A stretch of 64,000 nt of DNA. Source: Saccharopolyspora gloriosae (GTDB lineage: Bacteria > Actinomycetota > Actinomycetes > Mycobacteriales > Pseudonocardiaceae). Of the stretch, positions 1 through 8,308 are shown piece by piece. The DNA is taken from contig NZ_JACHIV010000001.1 in the NCBI RefSeq assembly GCF_014203325.1, positions 5,209,501-5,273,500 of the forward strand. The letters run 5' to 3'. The notes under the pieces were generated by a model. The model did no database searches, had not been told where the DNA came from, and worked only from the letters and a program-made list of their open reading frames with translations. Every line of letters starts with the position of its first letter. The first letter of the stretch is position 1. A program made the translations under genes and the position numbers.

Positions 1-57
1 TCAACGTGAACGTGGAAGGAAGTCCTGGATCGCTCGGCGACCCGGGTGCGGCAGCGG

Positions 58-729
58 CTAGGGGAGCTTCCAGTCGACCGGTTCCGCTCCTGCTCGCTGC
101 AGGATCTGGTTCGCCCGGCTGAACGGGCGCGTGCCGAAGAAGCCGCGGTCCGCCGACATCGGGCTCGGGTGCACCGACTCGATGCACTCCACGCCCGGCA
201 TCATGACCCGCGTGCTGCGAGCGTCGTTGCCCCACAGGATCGCCACCATCGGCTGCTGCCGGGCGGCGAGCGCGCGGATGGCCTGCTCGGTGACCGCTTC
301 CCAGCCCTTGCCGCGGTGCGAGGCCGACTTGCCGGGCTGCACGGTCAGCGCCCGGTTGAGCAGCAGCACCCCGTTCTCCGTCCACGGCGTCAGATCACCG
401 CTGGTGGGCCTGGGGTGGCCGAGGTCGTCGCAGTACTCCCGGAAGATGTTGATCAGGCTGCGCGGCGGCTGGACCCCTGGAGCGACCGAGAAGCTCAGCC
501 CCACCGGGTGCCCCGGCGTCGGGTACGGGTCCTGACCGACGATGAGCACTCGCACGTCGTGGAACGGCTGCTGGAACGCACGCAGCACGTTCTCCCCCGA
601 CGGCAGGTACTCCCGCCCGGCCGCGACCTCGGCGCGCAGGAAGTCGCCCATCGCGCCGATCCGGTCGGCGACGGGTTCCAGCGCCTCGGCCCAACCGGCC
701 TCGACCACCTCGTGCAACGGACGTGCCAT
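58..729 (-). CDS. ung: Uracil-DNA glycosylase, family 1
   Basis: Removes uracil from DNA as the first step of base excision repair. The 223-residue product has the usual length for family 1 UDG. The water-activating motif GQDPYPTPG lies near residue 65, a [10 protein letters not shown] segment in the middle, and the minor-groove leucine-loop motif [10 protein letters not shown] near the C-terminus. The ATG at 729 was chosen because the protein begins MARPLHEVV, as expected for the family; the reading frame continues upstream without homology. It is divergent from the transporter at 1098. In M. tuberculosis (Rv2976c) it also sits near thiL, and here the transporter separates the two. Confidence 0.96.
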   Translation of the reverse strand: MARPLHEVVEAGWAEALEPVADRIGAMGDFLRAEVAAGREYLPSGENVLRAFQQPFHDVRVLIVGQDPYPTPGHPVGLSFSVAPGVQPPRSLINIFREYCDDLGHPRPTSGDLTPWTENGVLLLNRALTVQPGKSASHRGKGWEAVTEQAIRALAARQQPMVAILWGNDARSTRVMMPGVECIESVHPSPMSADRGFFGTRPFSRANQILQRAGAEPVDWKLP

Positions 730-1097
730 GGTGGCGCACTCTAGCGAGCGGCCGAGATCGACTGCCCGGCGCCCCGGCCGCGTCGGCCACTGCGGGTCAA
801 CGTGTTGTGCCCCACACTGCGGCCAGTCATCATCGACCCTCGTGCGGGTCATTCCCCCGGCCCAACGATCGTGATCTCCATAGCCGCCTGTGACCAGCGT
901 TCCACCTCCGATCACCCCCTGGCGAGCCTCGCGGCAAACCTACTGCGGAGTGATGTTTTACCCACGACAACAATTATCGAAACGGACACAAGTAGGCGTT
1001 TTGGTGGCCAGGAGGCAGCCGCTCGGCTAAGTTCCTCAGTACTCCAAACGTGTTCACACACCGTGGACGGCACGACCCGGAGGTGGCACACACCCTC
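730..1097. other. Divergent intergenic region between ung and the MHS transporter
   Basis: This stretch of 368 bp holds no convincing gene. It has a locally AT-richer patch near 950-985 and must carry the promoters of both flanking genes. A GGAGGTG Shine-Dalgarno-like sequence lies about 12 nt before the ATG at 1098. Confidence 0.5.
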
Positions 1098-2444
1098 ATG
1101 ACTGCACAGGAAACGGAAGAGATAAGCCCGGAACAGCGATCACTGCTCCGGCGAGCAGTCGGCGCAGCGGCAATCGGGAACACGACGGAGTGGTACGACT
1201 TCGGCGTGTACGCCTACGTGGCGAGCTACGTGGGACATCAGTTCTTCCCCGGCCCGTGGGAGACCGTGTCCGCTTTCGGTGTCTTCGCGATCTCGTTCCT
1301 GCTGCGACCGCTGGGCAGCATGTTCTTCGGTCCGCTGGGGGACCGGATCGGACGCCAAAAGGTGCTGGCGATCACGATCCTGCTGATGTCCGGATCGACA
1401 TTCTTGCTCGGCTGCCTGCCGAACTTCGACACAATCGGACTTCTCGCGCCGATCCTGCTGTTGTTGTGCCGCATGGTGCAGGGCTTCTCCACCGGCGGTG
1501 AATACGGTGGCGCGGCCACCTACATCGCCGAGTACGCCCCGAACCGGAAACGCGGTTTCTACGGCAGCTGGCTCGAATTCGGCACCCTTGCGGGATTCGG
1601 GCTCGGCGCGCTGGTGCCGACCGTTCTGATCCTCACGCTCCCCGCGGAGTCGATGGAGTCCTGGGGCTGGCGAATCCCGTTCCTGCTGGCCGGTCCGCTC
1701 GGGCTGATCGGGCTCTACCTGCGGAGCAAGCTGGAGGACACTCCGGCGTTCAAGAACCTGGAGAAGAGCGACAACCTGGCGCGCTCGCCGCTGAAGTCCT
1801 TGGTGCGCGAGTACTGGCGGCCGCTGCTGATCCTGATGGGCGTCGTGGTGCTCATCAACGTCGCGAACTACACGATTCTGACCTACATGGAGAGCTACCT
1901 CACCGACACCCTGGAAATTCCGGAGGGTCGCGAATACGAGGTGCTCGTCCCGCTGCTGCTGGTGGTCGCGCTGATGATGGCGGCCATCGCCCCGGTGGGC
2001 GCGCTGTCCGACCGGATCGGCCGGAAACCGTTGTTCATCTCGGCGGCGATCTGCTTCATCGTGCTGCCCTACCCGGCGTTCATGCTGATCTCGCAGGGCA
2101 CGATGATCACGACCATGCTCGGGTTGGCGCTGCTGGGCGTCGGGCACCTGCAGTTGATCGGACCGCTGGCCGCGACGCTGCCCGCGATGTTCCCGACGAA
2201 GGTGCGTTACGCGGCGTTCAGCGTCGGTTACAACGTCTCCACGGCGGCGTTCGGCGGCACCGCGCCGCTGATCAACGATTGGGCGGTGAGCTACACCGGG
2301 AATTCGTTCTTCCCGGCGTTCTACCTGATGGGCGCGGCGGTCGTGGCGCTCATTCCGATCCTGCTGATGAAGGAAACGGCGGGCGAGCCGCTGATGGAGG
2401 AATCCGACACACCCGGAACCTCCGCTTCGGCGTCGTCGAGCTGA
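1098..2444 (+). CDS. MFS transporter of the metabolite:H+ symporter (MHS, ProP-like) family
   Basis: A predicted 12-helix inner-membrane symporter of 448 residues. The N-terminus carries the family signature GNTTEWYDFGVYAYVA, followed by the loop motif GPLGDRIGRQK and the segment QGFSTGGEYGGA. A second loop motif, GALSDRIGRKP, starts the second half, so both MFS halves are present. MHS members carry proline/betaine, dicarboxylates or aromatic acids; the substrate cannot be read from sequence. The start at 1098 (MTAQETEE) is preferred over an in-frame ATG at 1050 because of a GGAGG-like site. A strong terminator follows directly, so it is probably a single-gene transcript. Confidence 0.9.
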   Translation: MTAQETEEISPEQRSLLRRAVGAAAIGNTTEWYDFGVYAYVASYVGHQFFPGPWETVSAFGVFAISFLLRPLGSMFFGPLGDRIGRQKVLAITILLMSGSTFLLGCLPNFDTIGLLAPILLLLCRMVQGFSTGGEYGGAATYIAEYAPNRKRGFYGSWLEFGTLAGFGLGALVPTVLILTLPAESMESWGWRIPFLLAGPLGLIGLYLRSKLEDTPAFKNLEKSDNLARSPLKSLVREYWRPLLILMGVVVLINVANYTILTYMESYLTDTLEIPEGREYEVLVPLLLVVALMMAAIAPVGALSDRIGRKPLFISAAICFIVLPYPAFMLISQGTMITTMLGLALLGVGHLQLIGPLAATLPAMFPTKVRYAAFSVGYNVSTAAFGGTAPLINDWAVSYTGNSFFPAFYLMGAAVVALIPILLMKETAGEPLMEESDTPGTSASASSS

Positions 2445-2461
2445 ATCAACTCGAACGGCGA

Positions 2462-2494
2462 AAGGCCCGGTGGGAACTCCCACCGGGCCTTTTC
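2462..2494 (+). terminator. Rho-independent terminator after the MHS transporter
   Basis: Thirteen-base arms (AAGGCCCGGTGGG and its complement) flank an AACT loop and are followed by TTTTC. It lies 17 nt after the transporter stop and faces thiL, which ends at 2547 on the other strand. Confidence 0.85.
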
Positions 2495-2546
2495 ATGTCA
2501 TACGGGACGAATCCGGCTCAGATCGAGGCAATACCTGTTCAGGTGA

Positions 2547-3512
2547 TCAACGCCAGTGCTCCCACCCCGAGGACCCCTCGTAGGTCGCGCCGTCCACGGT
2601 GACTCCGCTGCCCTCCACCACGGCGCCGACCGCGCGCCAGCCCTCCGGCAGCGGCTGGTCCGGCGGGAACGTCGCCGCCAGCGCCTGGTCCTCACCTCCG
2701 GTGAGCACCCAGTGCCGGGCGTCCGCTCCCAGCGCCGAAGCGACCTCCGTCAGCCGCTGCGGCACCTCGATCAGCTCGTCGCGCAGGTCGATGCCCACCT
2801 GCGAGGCCTCCGCGATGTGCCCCAGATCGGCCAGCAGCCCGTCCGAGGTGTCGATCATCGAGGTGGCGCCCGCGTCCGCTGCCAGCGGTCCCGCCGCGTA
2901 CGGCGGCTCCGGCACCCGCTGCGCACCGACCACCGCCACCGGTGAGCGGAATCCGCGCCCCAGCACCGCGAGACCCGCGGCGGCCCAGCCGAGCCGCCCC
3001 GCCACCGCGACCACGTCGCCGGGGCACGCGCCGGAGCGGGTCACCGGGGTGCGGCCCTGCAGATCGCCCAACGCCGTGATGGAAATCGTCAGCGCGGGCG
3101 CGCTCACCATGTCCCCGCCGATCAGACCGGCACCGACGCGCTGCGCCTCTTCCCACATGCCCGCCGACAGCTCGTCGATCACCGACGTCGGCGTCTCCGG
3201 CGGGCAACCCAGCCCCACCAGCAGGCCGGTCGGGACCGCGCCCATCGCGGCCAGGTCGGACAGGTTCACCGCGACGGCCTTGCGCCCCACCTGGTGCGGC
3301 GTCGACCACGCCAAGCGGAAGTGCACCTGCTCGACCAGCACGTCGGTGGTCGCCACCACCCGGCCGTCGGACGCCGCCAGCACGGCGGCGTCGTCACCGG
3401 GCCCGAGCAAGGTCGCGGCGGGCTGCGCCCGCCCGGAGGTCACCCGCTGGATGAGGCCGAACTCACCGGCCTCGGACACGGTCTGGTCCTGCGCCGAAGT
3501 GTCCGAACCCAC
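2547..3512 (-). CDS. thiL: Thiamine-monophosphate kinase
   Basis: Phosphorylates thiamine monophosphate to the coenzyme thiamine diphosphate using ATP. The 321-residue product shows the AIR-synthase-type fold signatures: GPGDDAAV near residue 37, TTDVLVEQVHF, NLSDLAAMGA for Mg/ATP binding, GGDMVSAP, and SMIDTSDGLLADLGH in the second half. The GTG start at 3512 is preceded by a clear GGGAGGT site; the frame extends to an ATG at 3536. Thiamine diphosphate is the cofactor of acetolactate synthase (ilvB) in this window, but no regulatory link is visible. It is divergent from the Lrp-like gene at 3610. Confidence 0.95.
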   Translation of the reverse strand: MGSDTSAQDQTVSEAGEFGLIQRVTSGRAQPAATLLGPGDDAAVLAASDGRVVATTDVLVEQVHFRLAWSTPHQVGRKAVAVNLSDLAAMGAVPTGLLVGLGCPPETPTSVIDELSAGMWEEAQRVGAGLIGGDMVSAPALTISITALGDLQGRTPVTRSGACPGDVVAVAGRLGWAAAGLAVLGRGFRSPVAVVGAQRVPEPPYAAGPLAADAGATSMIDTSDGLLADLGHIAEASQVGIDLRDELIEVPQRLTEVASALGADARHWVLTGGEDQALAATFPPDQPLPEGWRAVGAVVEGSGVTVDGATYEGSSGWEHWR

Positions 3513-3609
3513 GTCAGACCTCCCTTTCTTGAGCATCCGCTCGGCCCGATGGGGTAGCTTTCTCCCAGTTTCCTACCCCGCGCACCACGCCTAGACGAAG
3601 GGGCACGCC

Positions 3610-3843
3610 GTGGTTCAGGCATACATCCTCATCCAGACCGAAGTCGGCAAGGCCGCCGCCGTCGCCGCCGAGATCTCCGGCTCCACCGGCGTGATCACGT
3701 CCGAGGACGTGACCGGTCCGTACGACGTGATCGTGCGCGCCGAGGCGGAAAATGTCGACCAGCTCGGCAAAATGGTCGTCGCCGGCATCCAGAACGTGGA
3801 AGGCATCACGCGGACGCTGACGTGTCCCGTCGTACACCTGTGA
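3610..3843 (+). CDS. Stand-alone Lrp/AsnC ligand-binding (RAM) domain protein
   Basis: A 77-residue protein consisting only of the C-terminal RAM domain of Lrp/AsnC regulators; there is no helix-turn-helix. The segments AYILIQTEVGKAAAVAAEI, GPYDVIVRAEAE and IQNVEGITRTLTC match the beta-alpha-beta-beta-alpha-beta fold and its ligand interface. Such one-domain members form oligomers and may sense amino acids or modulate full-length Lrp proteins. The GTG start gives the expected length. It is followed 37 nt later by the DUF3515 gene on the same strand, so the two may be co-transcribed. Confidence 0.85.
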   Translation: MVQAYILIQTEVGKAAAVAAEISGSTGVITSEDVTGPYDVIVRAEAENVDQLGKMVVAGIQNVEGITRTLTCPVVHL

Positions 3844-3880
3844 GCGCCCCGTTCCCGCTGCCGCGCCCGCGCGTGCTGTA

Positions 3881-4462
3881 GTGGACTCCGTGGTCGACGA
3901 GCATCCGAAGTTCCCCAAGCCGGTCCTCATCGTGGCGCTTTCGCTGAGCGGGCTGCTGGCATTGGGCGTGATCACCCTCGGACTGGTCTCGCGGTTCTCC
4001 GAGCAGCAGGAGCAGGATGCCGTGGAGGCGGCGCAGCAGGCCCGTCGCACCGGCCCGCTCGCGCTGCCGCCCATCCCCTCCCCCGCCGCGTCCGGGCCCG
4101 ACTGCGCGAAGCTGCTCTCCGCACTGCCCGCCGAGCTGGAAGTGGACGGCGCGCAGGTCCCCCGGCGGGCTCTCGCCGACCCGGTACCGCCCGGCGCGAT
4201 CGCCTGGGGCGACGCCGAGCACGACCCGATCACCGTGCGCTGCGGCCTGTCCGCCCCCGCCGAACTCACCCCGACCTCGCCGCTGGTGGACATCTCCGGG
4301 GTGAGCTGGCTGCGGATCACCGAAGCGGGCAACACCTCGTGGCTCGCGGTGGACCGGCCCGTGTACGTGGCGCTGACGGCGCCGGAGAACTCCGGCAGCG
4401 GCCCGGTGCAGGACCTCTCGAACGAACTGCGCTCGCTGCCGAAGCAGCCCGTCTTCCCCTGA
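3881..4462 (+). CDS. DUF3515 membrane-anchored protein
   Basis: A 193-residue protein of unknown function with one predicted transmembrane segment (residues 14-36, PVLIVALSLSGLLALGVITL) near the N-terminus and an extracytoplasmic domain. The start of the DUF3515 domain is recognisable at GPDCAKLLSALPAELEVDG, with a later cysteine (TVRCGLSA). It corresponds to Rv2980 of M. tuberculosis by position beside ddl. The GTG at 3881 is the first in-frame start; GTG 3890 is possible. It converges on ddl with only 6 bp between stop codons, so transcription must run into the opposite gene. Confidence 0.8.
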   Translation: MDSVVDEHPKFPKPVLIVALSLSGLLALGVITLGLVSRFSEQQEQDAVEAAQQARRTGPLALPPIPSPAASGPDCAKLLSALPAELEVDGAQVPRRALADPVPPGAIAWGDAEHDPITVRCGLSAPAELTPTSPLVDISGVSWLRITEAGNTSWLAVDRPVYVALTAPENSGSGPVQDLSNELRSLPKQPVFP

Positions 4463-4468
4463 GCGGGA

Positions 4469-5560
4469 TCAGCGCAGCCCGGTGCCCCGGGCCTGAGCCG
4501 TCTCGATCAGGGTCGTCAGCAGCGCCGGGTAGTCGACACCGGTCTGCGCCCACATGCGCGGGTACAGCGAGATCGCGGTGAAGCCGGGCATCGTGTTGAC
4601 CTCGTTGACGATGAGCTCGCCGTCCTCGGTGACGAAGAAGTCGACCCGCGCGAGGCCCTGGCACTCCAGCGCGCGGAACGCGGTGACCGCGGTGGCGCGC
4701 AGCCGCTCGATGGTGTCGTCGCCGACCTTCGCGGGGATGTCGAACTCGGTGACGTCGTCGAGGTACTTGGACTCGAAGTCGTACCAGTCGGCGGCACCGG
4801 TGACGCGGAGTTCGGCGGGCAGCGAGGCTTCGATGCGGCCGTCCGGGAATTCGAGCACGCCGCATTCGACCTCGCGGCCGACGACCGCGGTCTCGATGAT
4901 GACCTTCGGGTCGGTGCGGCGGGCCTCCGCGATGGCGTCGTCCAGCTGCGCCCAGTCGGTGATCTTGGTGATGCCGAGCGAGGAGCCCGCGCGGGCGGGC
5001 TTGACGAAGGCGGGCAGGCCGATCCGCTCCCGGCGCCGATCGTCCAAAGTGGACTCGTCGCGGCGGAGCACCTCGAAGGTGCCGACGGAGATGCCTTCGG
5101 CCGCCAGCAGCTTCTTCGTGTACTCCTTGTCCATCGACACCGCGCTGGAGAGCACACCCGGACCCGCGTAGGGCACGTCGGCCATCTCCAGCAGGCCCTG
5201 GATGGTGCCGTCCTCGCCGAAAGCGCCGTGCAGCACCGGGAAAACGACGTCCACTTCGGACAGGACCTCGCCACCGCGGCCGGGCTCGACCAGGATCAGC
5301 TCCTGGCGCGTCGGGTCGCCGGGCAGCGCCACGGCGGTGCCCGCGGCGACCTCGGGCACGCGGCGGTCGCGGATCTCCAGCTCGGCCGGGTCCGAGGTGC
5401 CCAGCACCCAGGCGCCCTCGCGGGTGATGCCGACCGGAACGACCTCGAAGCGCTCCGGATCCAGGTGGCTCAGGACGCTGCCCGCGGACAGGCAGGAAAC
5501 GCCGTGCTCGGTGCTCCGTCCGCCGAAGACGACGGCCACCCTGGTCTTGCGCTGAGTCAT
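4469..5560 (-). CDS. ddl: D-alanine--D-alanine ligase
   Basis: Joins two D-alanines with ATP for peptidoglycan precursor synthesis. The 363-residue ATP-grasp enzyme starts [19 protein letters not shown], then shows [25 protein letters not shown], the ATP-binding loop [14 protein letters not shown], the catalytic-loop region ESKYLDD, and the metal site [11 protein letters not shown] with DFFVTEDG before it. The start at 5560 fits the family; the open frame runs further upstream without homology. It lies 10 bp downstream of the MocR-type regulator on the same strand and could be read from that gene's transcript. In M. tuberculosis ddl follows gpsA directly, so the genes from 5571 to 9403 are an insertion. 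Confidence 0.96.
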   Translation of the reverse strand: MTQRKTRVAVVFGGRSTEHGVSCLSAGSVLSHLDPERFEVVPVGITREGAWVLGTSDPAELEIRDRRVPEVAAGTAVALPGDPTRQELILVEPGRGGEVLSEVDVVFPVLHGAFGEDGTIQGLLEMADVPYAGPGVLSSAVSMDKEYTKKLLAAEGISVGTFEVLRRDESTLDDRRRERIGLPAFVKPARAGSSLGITKITDWAQLDDAIAEARRTDPKVIIETAVVGREVECGVLEFPDGRIEASLPAELRVTGAADWYDFESKYLDDVTEFDIPAKVGDDTIERLRATAVTAFRALECQGLARVDFFVTEDGELIVNEVNTMPGFTAISLYPRMWAQTGVDYPALLTTLIETAQARGTGLR

Positions 5561-5570
5561 GCGCGGAACC

Positions 5571-7010
5571 CTACCTGCAGGCGCGCGCGCCGCCAGCGAC
5601 CTCCTCGTCGCACCACCGGGCCACGAGCCCCAGCGAACGCTCCAGGTCAGCACGCGTGCACGAAGCGTAGCCGAGCGCGATGCCGGTCCACTGCCGCGGG
5701 CCGTGGTGATGCCTGCGCAGTCCGTCCAGGACGATGCCGTGCTCCGCCGCCCGGTCCACGACGCGCTGTTCGGCTTCGGCGGAGGGCAGCGGCAGCACGA
5801 CGTGAGCGCCCGCCTCGTCGCCGAAGACCTCGATCCCCGCCTCGGCGAGCCGGGACACGACCAGCCCGCGCCGCTGCGACAGTTCGCGGCGCAGTCTGCG
5901 CAGGTGCCGCCCCAGGTCGCCGTTGCGCGCGTACTCGACGAGCACCCGCTGCCCCGCCGGGGCCGGCCCGGTGCTGGTGCGCTCGCGGTGGTCGAGCACT
6001 TCGGCGACGACCCGGTCCGGCCCGAGCATCCAGCCCACGCCCAAGGTCGGCGTGAGGATCTTGCTGGTGGTTCCCAGGTGCACCACGACGTCCGGGGCCA
6101 TCGACGCCAGCACGGGAAGCGGCGCCACGTCGTAGCGCAGCTCGCCGTCGTAGTCGTCCTCCACGATCAGCCACCCCTCGGCGCGCGCCCGTTCGACGAG
6201 CGCGACGCGCCGGTCCGCGGGCAACCGGCCGCCGATCGGGTATTGGTGCGCGGGCGAGCAGTACACGGCCCGCACCCCCCGCGGGATGGCCTCGACGATG
6301 ATCCCCGCGTGATCGACGGGAGCGGGCACCACGGTCGCCCCGGCGGCCAGCAGCGTCTGCACCGCGCGCTGGTAGCCCGGTTCCTCCACGGCCACGGTGG
6401 CGCCGCGACCGAGCACGGTCGCGGCGAGCTCGGTGACCGCCGCGGTCGTGCCGCCGGTGGCCACGACGGTGCCCAGGTGCGGGCCGCCGGTGGTCATGCC
6501 CCGGTGCCGCAGCAGGTGCTCCACCACGGCCTCGCGGTACTGCTCGACGCCCGCGAGCCGCCGGGTCTCGTCCGGTTCCCGGTCGGCGGCGGCCCGCCAG
6601 GCCCGCCGCCACGCCGCGCGGTCGATGCCGCCCGTCCACGGGATTCCCGGCATCAGCCGCACCATCGACTCGGTGTCCCGGCGAGCCGGGCCACCGCCGG
6701 ATTCCGCTGCGGCGGAAGGAGATCCGGGCGGGGCGGTGGTGACGTAGGTGCCGGAGCCGTGCTTGCCGACGATCCAGCCTTCGGCGTGCAGCTGCTCGTA
6801 GGCGGCGGCGGTGACGGTGCGGCTGACGGCGAGGTGCCGGGCCAGCGCCCGCGTCGAGGGCAACCGGTCGCCGCCCCGGAGCTGCCCGAGCGTGGCGGCG
6901 CGCCGGAGCGCGTCGGCGAGCTGCACCGCGAGCGGGCGGTCGTCGTCGCGGCGCAGTTCGATGGCCGGTTCCAGCAGCGGCGAGCTCGCCGCGGGCACGG
7001 CATGTGGCAT
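5571..7010 (-). CDS. MocR/PdxR-type GntR regulator with aminotransferase-like domain
   Basis: A 479-residue transcription factor. Residues 15-90 form a GntR winged helix ([27 protein letters not shown] followed by a GSGTYV wing; segments described here, not one continuous motif). Residues 110-479 form a fold-type I aminotransferase domain that binds PLP, with the Schiff-base lysine in TTSKILTP and [11 protein letters not shown] before it. PdxR members control vitamin B6 synthesis; others control PLP-linked amino acid genes. Its neighbours are cysteine dioxygenase and a PLP-dependent sulfur amino acid lyase on the same strand, so control of sulfur amino acid breakdown is a reasonable inference. 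Confidence 0.9.
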   Translation of the reverse strand: MPHAVPAASSPLLEPAIELRRDDDRPLAVQLADALRRAATLGQLRGGDRLPSTRALARHLAVSRTVTAAAYEQLHAEGWIVGKHGSGTYVTTAPPGSPSAAAESGGGPARRDTESMVRLMPGIPWTGGIDRAAWRRAWRAAADREPDETRRLAGVEQYREAVVEHLLRHRGMTTGGPHLGTVVATGGTTAAVTELAATVLGRGATVAVEEPGYQRAVQTLLAAGATVVPAPVDHAGIIVEAIPRGVRAVYCSPAHQYPIGGRLPADRRVALVERARAEGWLIVEDDYDGELRYDVAPLPVLASMAPDVVVHLGTTSKILTPTLGVGWMLGPDRVVAEVLDHRERTSTGPAPAGQRVLVEYARNGDLGRHLRRLRRELSQRRGLVVSRLAEAGIEVFGDEAGAHVVLPLPSAEAEQRVVDRAAEHGIVLDGLRRHHHGPRQWTGIALGYASCTRADLERSLGLVARWCDEEVAGGARACR

Positions 7011-7116
7011 CTCAGAGTTCCCCCCGCTCGGCCTCCCGATGATGCCACCACCCGGGGAGCCCGTTCAGGACGGCTCGTACGAGCTCACCGCATGTCCTTG
7101 ATCTCGTCCGTCCAGG

Positions 7117-7262
7117 TGAGCGACGTTGTCGGTCGGCGTCGTGTCAGCGGCGACGCCGCTGAGCAGCGACCACCGGAGCAGAACGACCACCGGCGGGGTC
7201 TCAGCGGCTTCCTCTCGCGAGGACGGGGAAGCCGCTGAGGTTCCGCCGAGCGACCGCCCGCG
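7117..7262 (-). repeat. Palindromic 3'-end element, copy R1 (shortened, type A tail)
   Basis: Minimal copy of the dispersed element. The palindrome at 7200-7239 has perfect 13-base arms (CTCAGCGGCTTCC) around a 14-nt loop. The loop keeps TCGCGAG and GGAC but has lost the T-rich/A-rich inner stem seen in full copies. Read on the minus strand, it starts 43 nt after the cysteine dioxygenase stop. The tail at 7117-7199 contains the small GGCGACGCC hairpin and GACCACC repeats typical of type A. Confidence 0.8.
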
Positions 7263-7281
7263 CAAGCCGAGCGGAGGTCGG

Positions 7282-7758
7282 TCAGGCTCGGGTGAGGCCG
7301 TCCACGGGATCAAGGGAGTAGAGCGTCATCTGGGTGCGGCCCGGCCGGTACACGTGGATCGTGATCGCGGGGTCGGGGCTGTCGTTGACCACCTGGTGCA
7401 CGTGGTCGGGGCCGAAGACGCGGGACTGGCCGGTCTCCAGGGCGTGCCATTCCTCGACCGGCCCGGTCGGGGTGTCGCGCACGACCCGCTCGGTGACGGT
7501 GCCGGAGACCACGGTGAAGGCACCGGTCGCGCCGCCGTGGTCGTGCAGTTCGGTCCGCTGCCCGGGGAGCCAGCTCAGCAGCCAGGCTTCGTGGGTGGCG
7601 GTGCGTTCGAGCAGGCCGGCCCAGCGCTGCTGCGGGTCGTAGCGCAGGCGGTGCGCCCAGGAGAGCCGGTCGGCGGCGAGCTCGCGGGCGATCCGCACGG
7701 GATGCGCGAGCGACCGGTCCGCGTCGGCGGCGACGGTGTTGGGGGGTACGGCGAACAC
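7282..7758 (-). CDS. Cysteine dioxygenase type I (cupin)
   Basis: Probable non-heme iron dioxygenase that converts cysteine to cysteine sulfinate. The 158-residue protein has the cupin metal motif ELHDHGGATGAFTVVSG at residues 77-94 and the second metal histidine in FGPDHVHQVVN. The GTG start at 7758 follows GAGGACG and begins VFAVPPNTVAAD, as in bacterial homologues; the frame continues upstream to 7959 without homology. It sits between the MocR regulator and the Cys/Met-metabolism lyase on the same strand, which suggests a small cysteine-catabolism group. Some cupins of this type prefer other thiols such as 3-mercaptopropionate, so substrate is not certain. Confidence 0.87.
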   Translation of the reverse strand: MFAVPPNTVAADADRSLAHPVRIARELAADRLSWAHRLRYDPQQRWAGLLERTATHEAWLLSWLPGQRTELHDHGGATGAFTVVSGTVTERVVRDTPTGPVEEWHALETGQSRVFGPDHVHQVVNDSPDPAITIHVYRPGRTQMTLYSLDPVDGLTRA

Positions 7759-8308
7759 GGGGCGTCCTCGATGATCGTGAGTGCGGGAAGTGGGAGTGGC
7801 TGCGGTGATGAGCCCGGCGACGCACGTCCCGGCGACGCGATCTCCCCGGAGGGGCGCTGCGCGGAACGGGGCTGGTGCGGAGATCCCGGTTCGGCCACCG
7901 CCCGTGTTCGGGGCGGTTCCGGTTTCGCGGATCGGGTGGATCGCGGCGCGAGGCCGCACGGGTCGTTCAGGTCGGTTCGGGGAGCACGTCGCCCGGTCCG
8001 CCCTGTTCGCCGATCCTGGGGATCACCGACCGTCAGCGGGGTCGATCACCGCTGCAGACAAAGCGCGCTCGCCACCCGGCGCAGGTCGATGTGACCTCGT
8101 CCATCGGTCATGGCTCGCAACACGCGGCGTAGTGAACCAGCGCCGGAAGCGACCCGTCAAGCCGATTGCGCCGATGTCACACCGTCGTGAACCCGCACTC
8201 AACGTGATCACAGCGCGGTGCGCAGCAAGATCATCCACTGGCTCGCCGCCGCCGGAGTGATGATCATCATCCTGTTTGCCGGTCCCGTGCGCGATGGGCT
8301 CGCGGGGT
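7759..8308. other. 550-bp intergenic region without a supported gene
   Basis: Several open frames cross this region but none has convincing protein character. A plus-strand frame from GTG 8218 encodes a hydrophobic stretch but then runs antisense into the lyase gene, so it was not called. The promoter of the cysteine dioxygenase gene should lie near 7760-7850. Confidence 0.5.

Noticed and set aside
1140-2483. A 447-codon frame antisense to the MHS transporter.
   Set aside because: Highly charged Arg/Gln/His-rich product with no recognisable domain; a shadow of the transporter gene.
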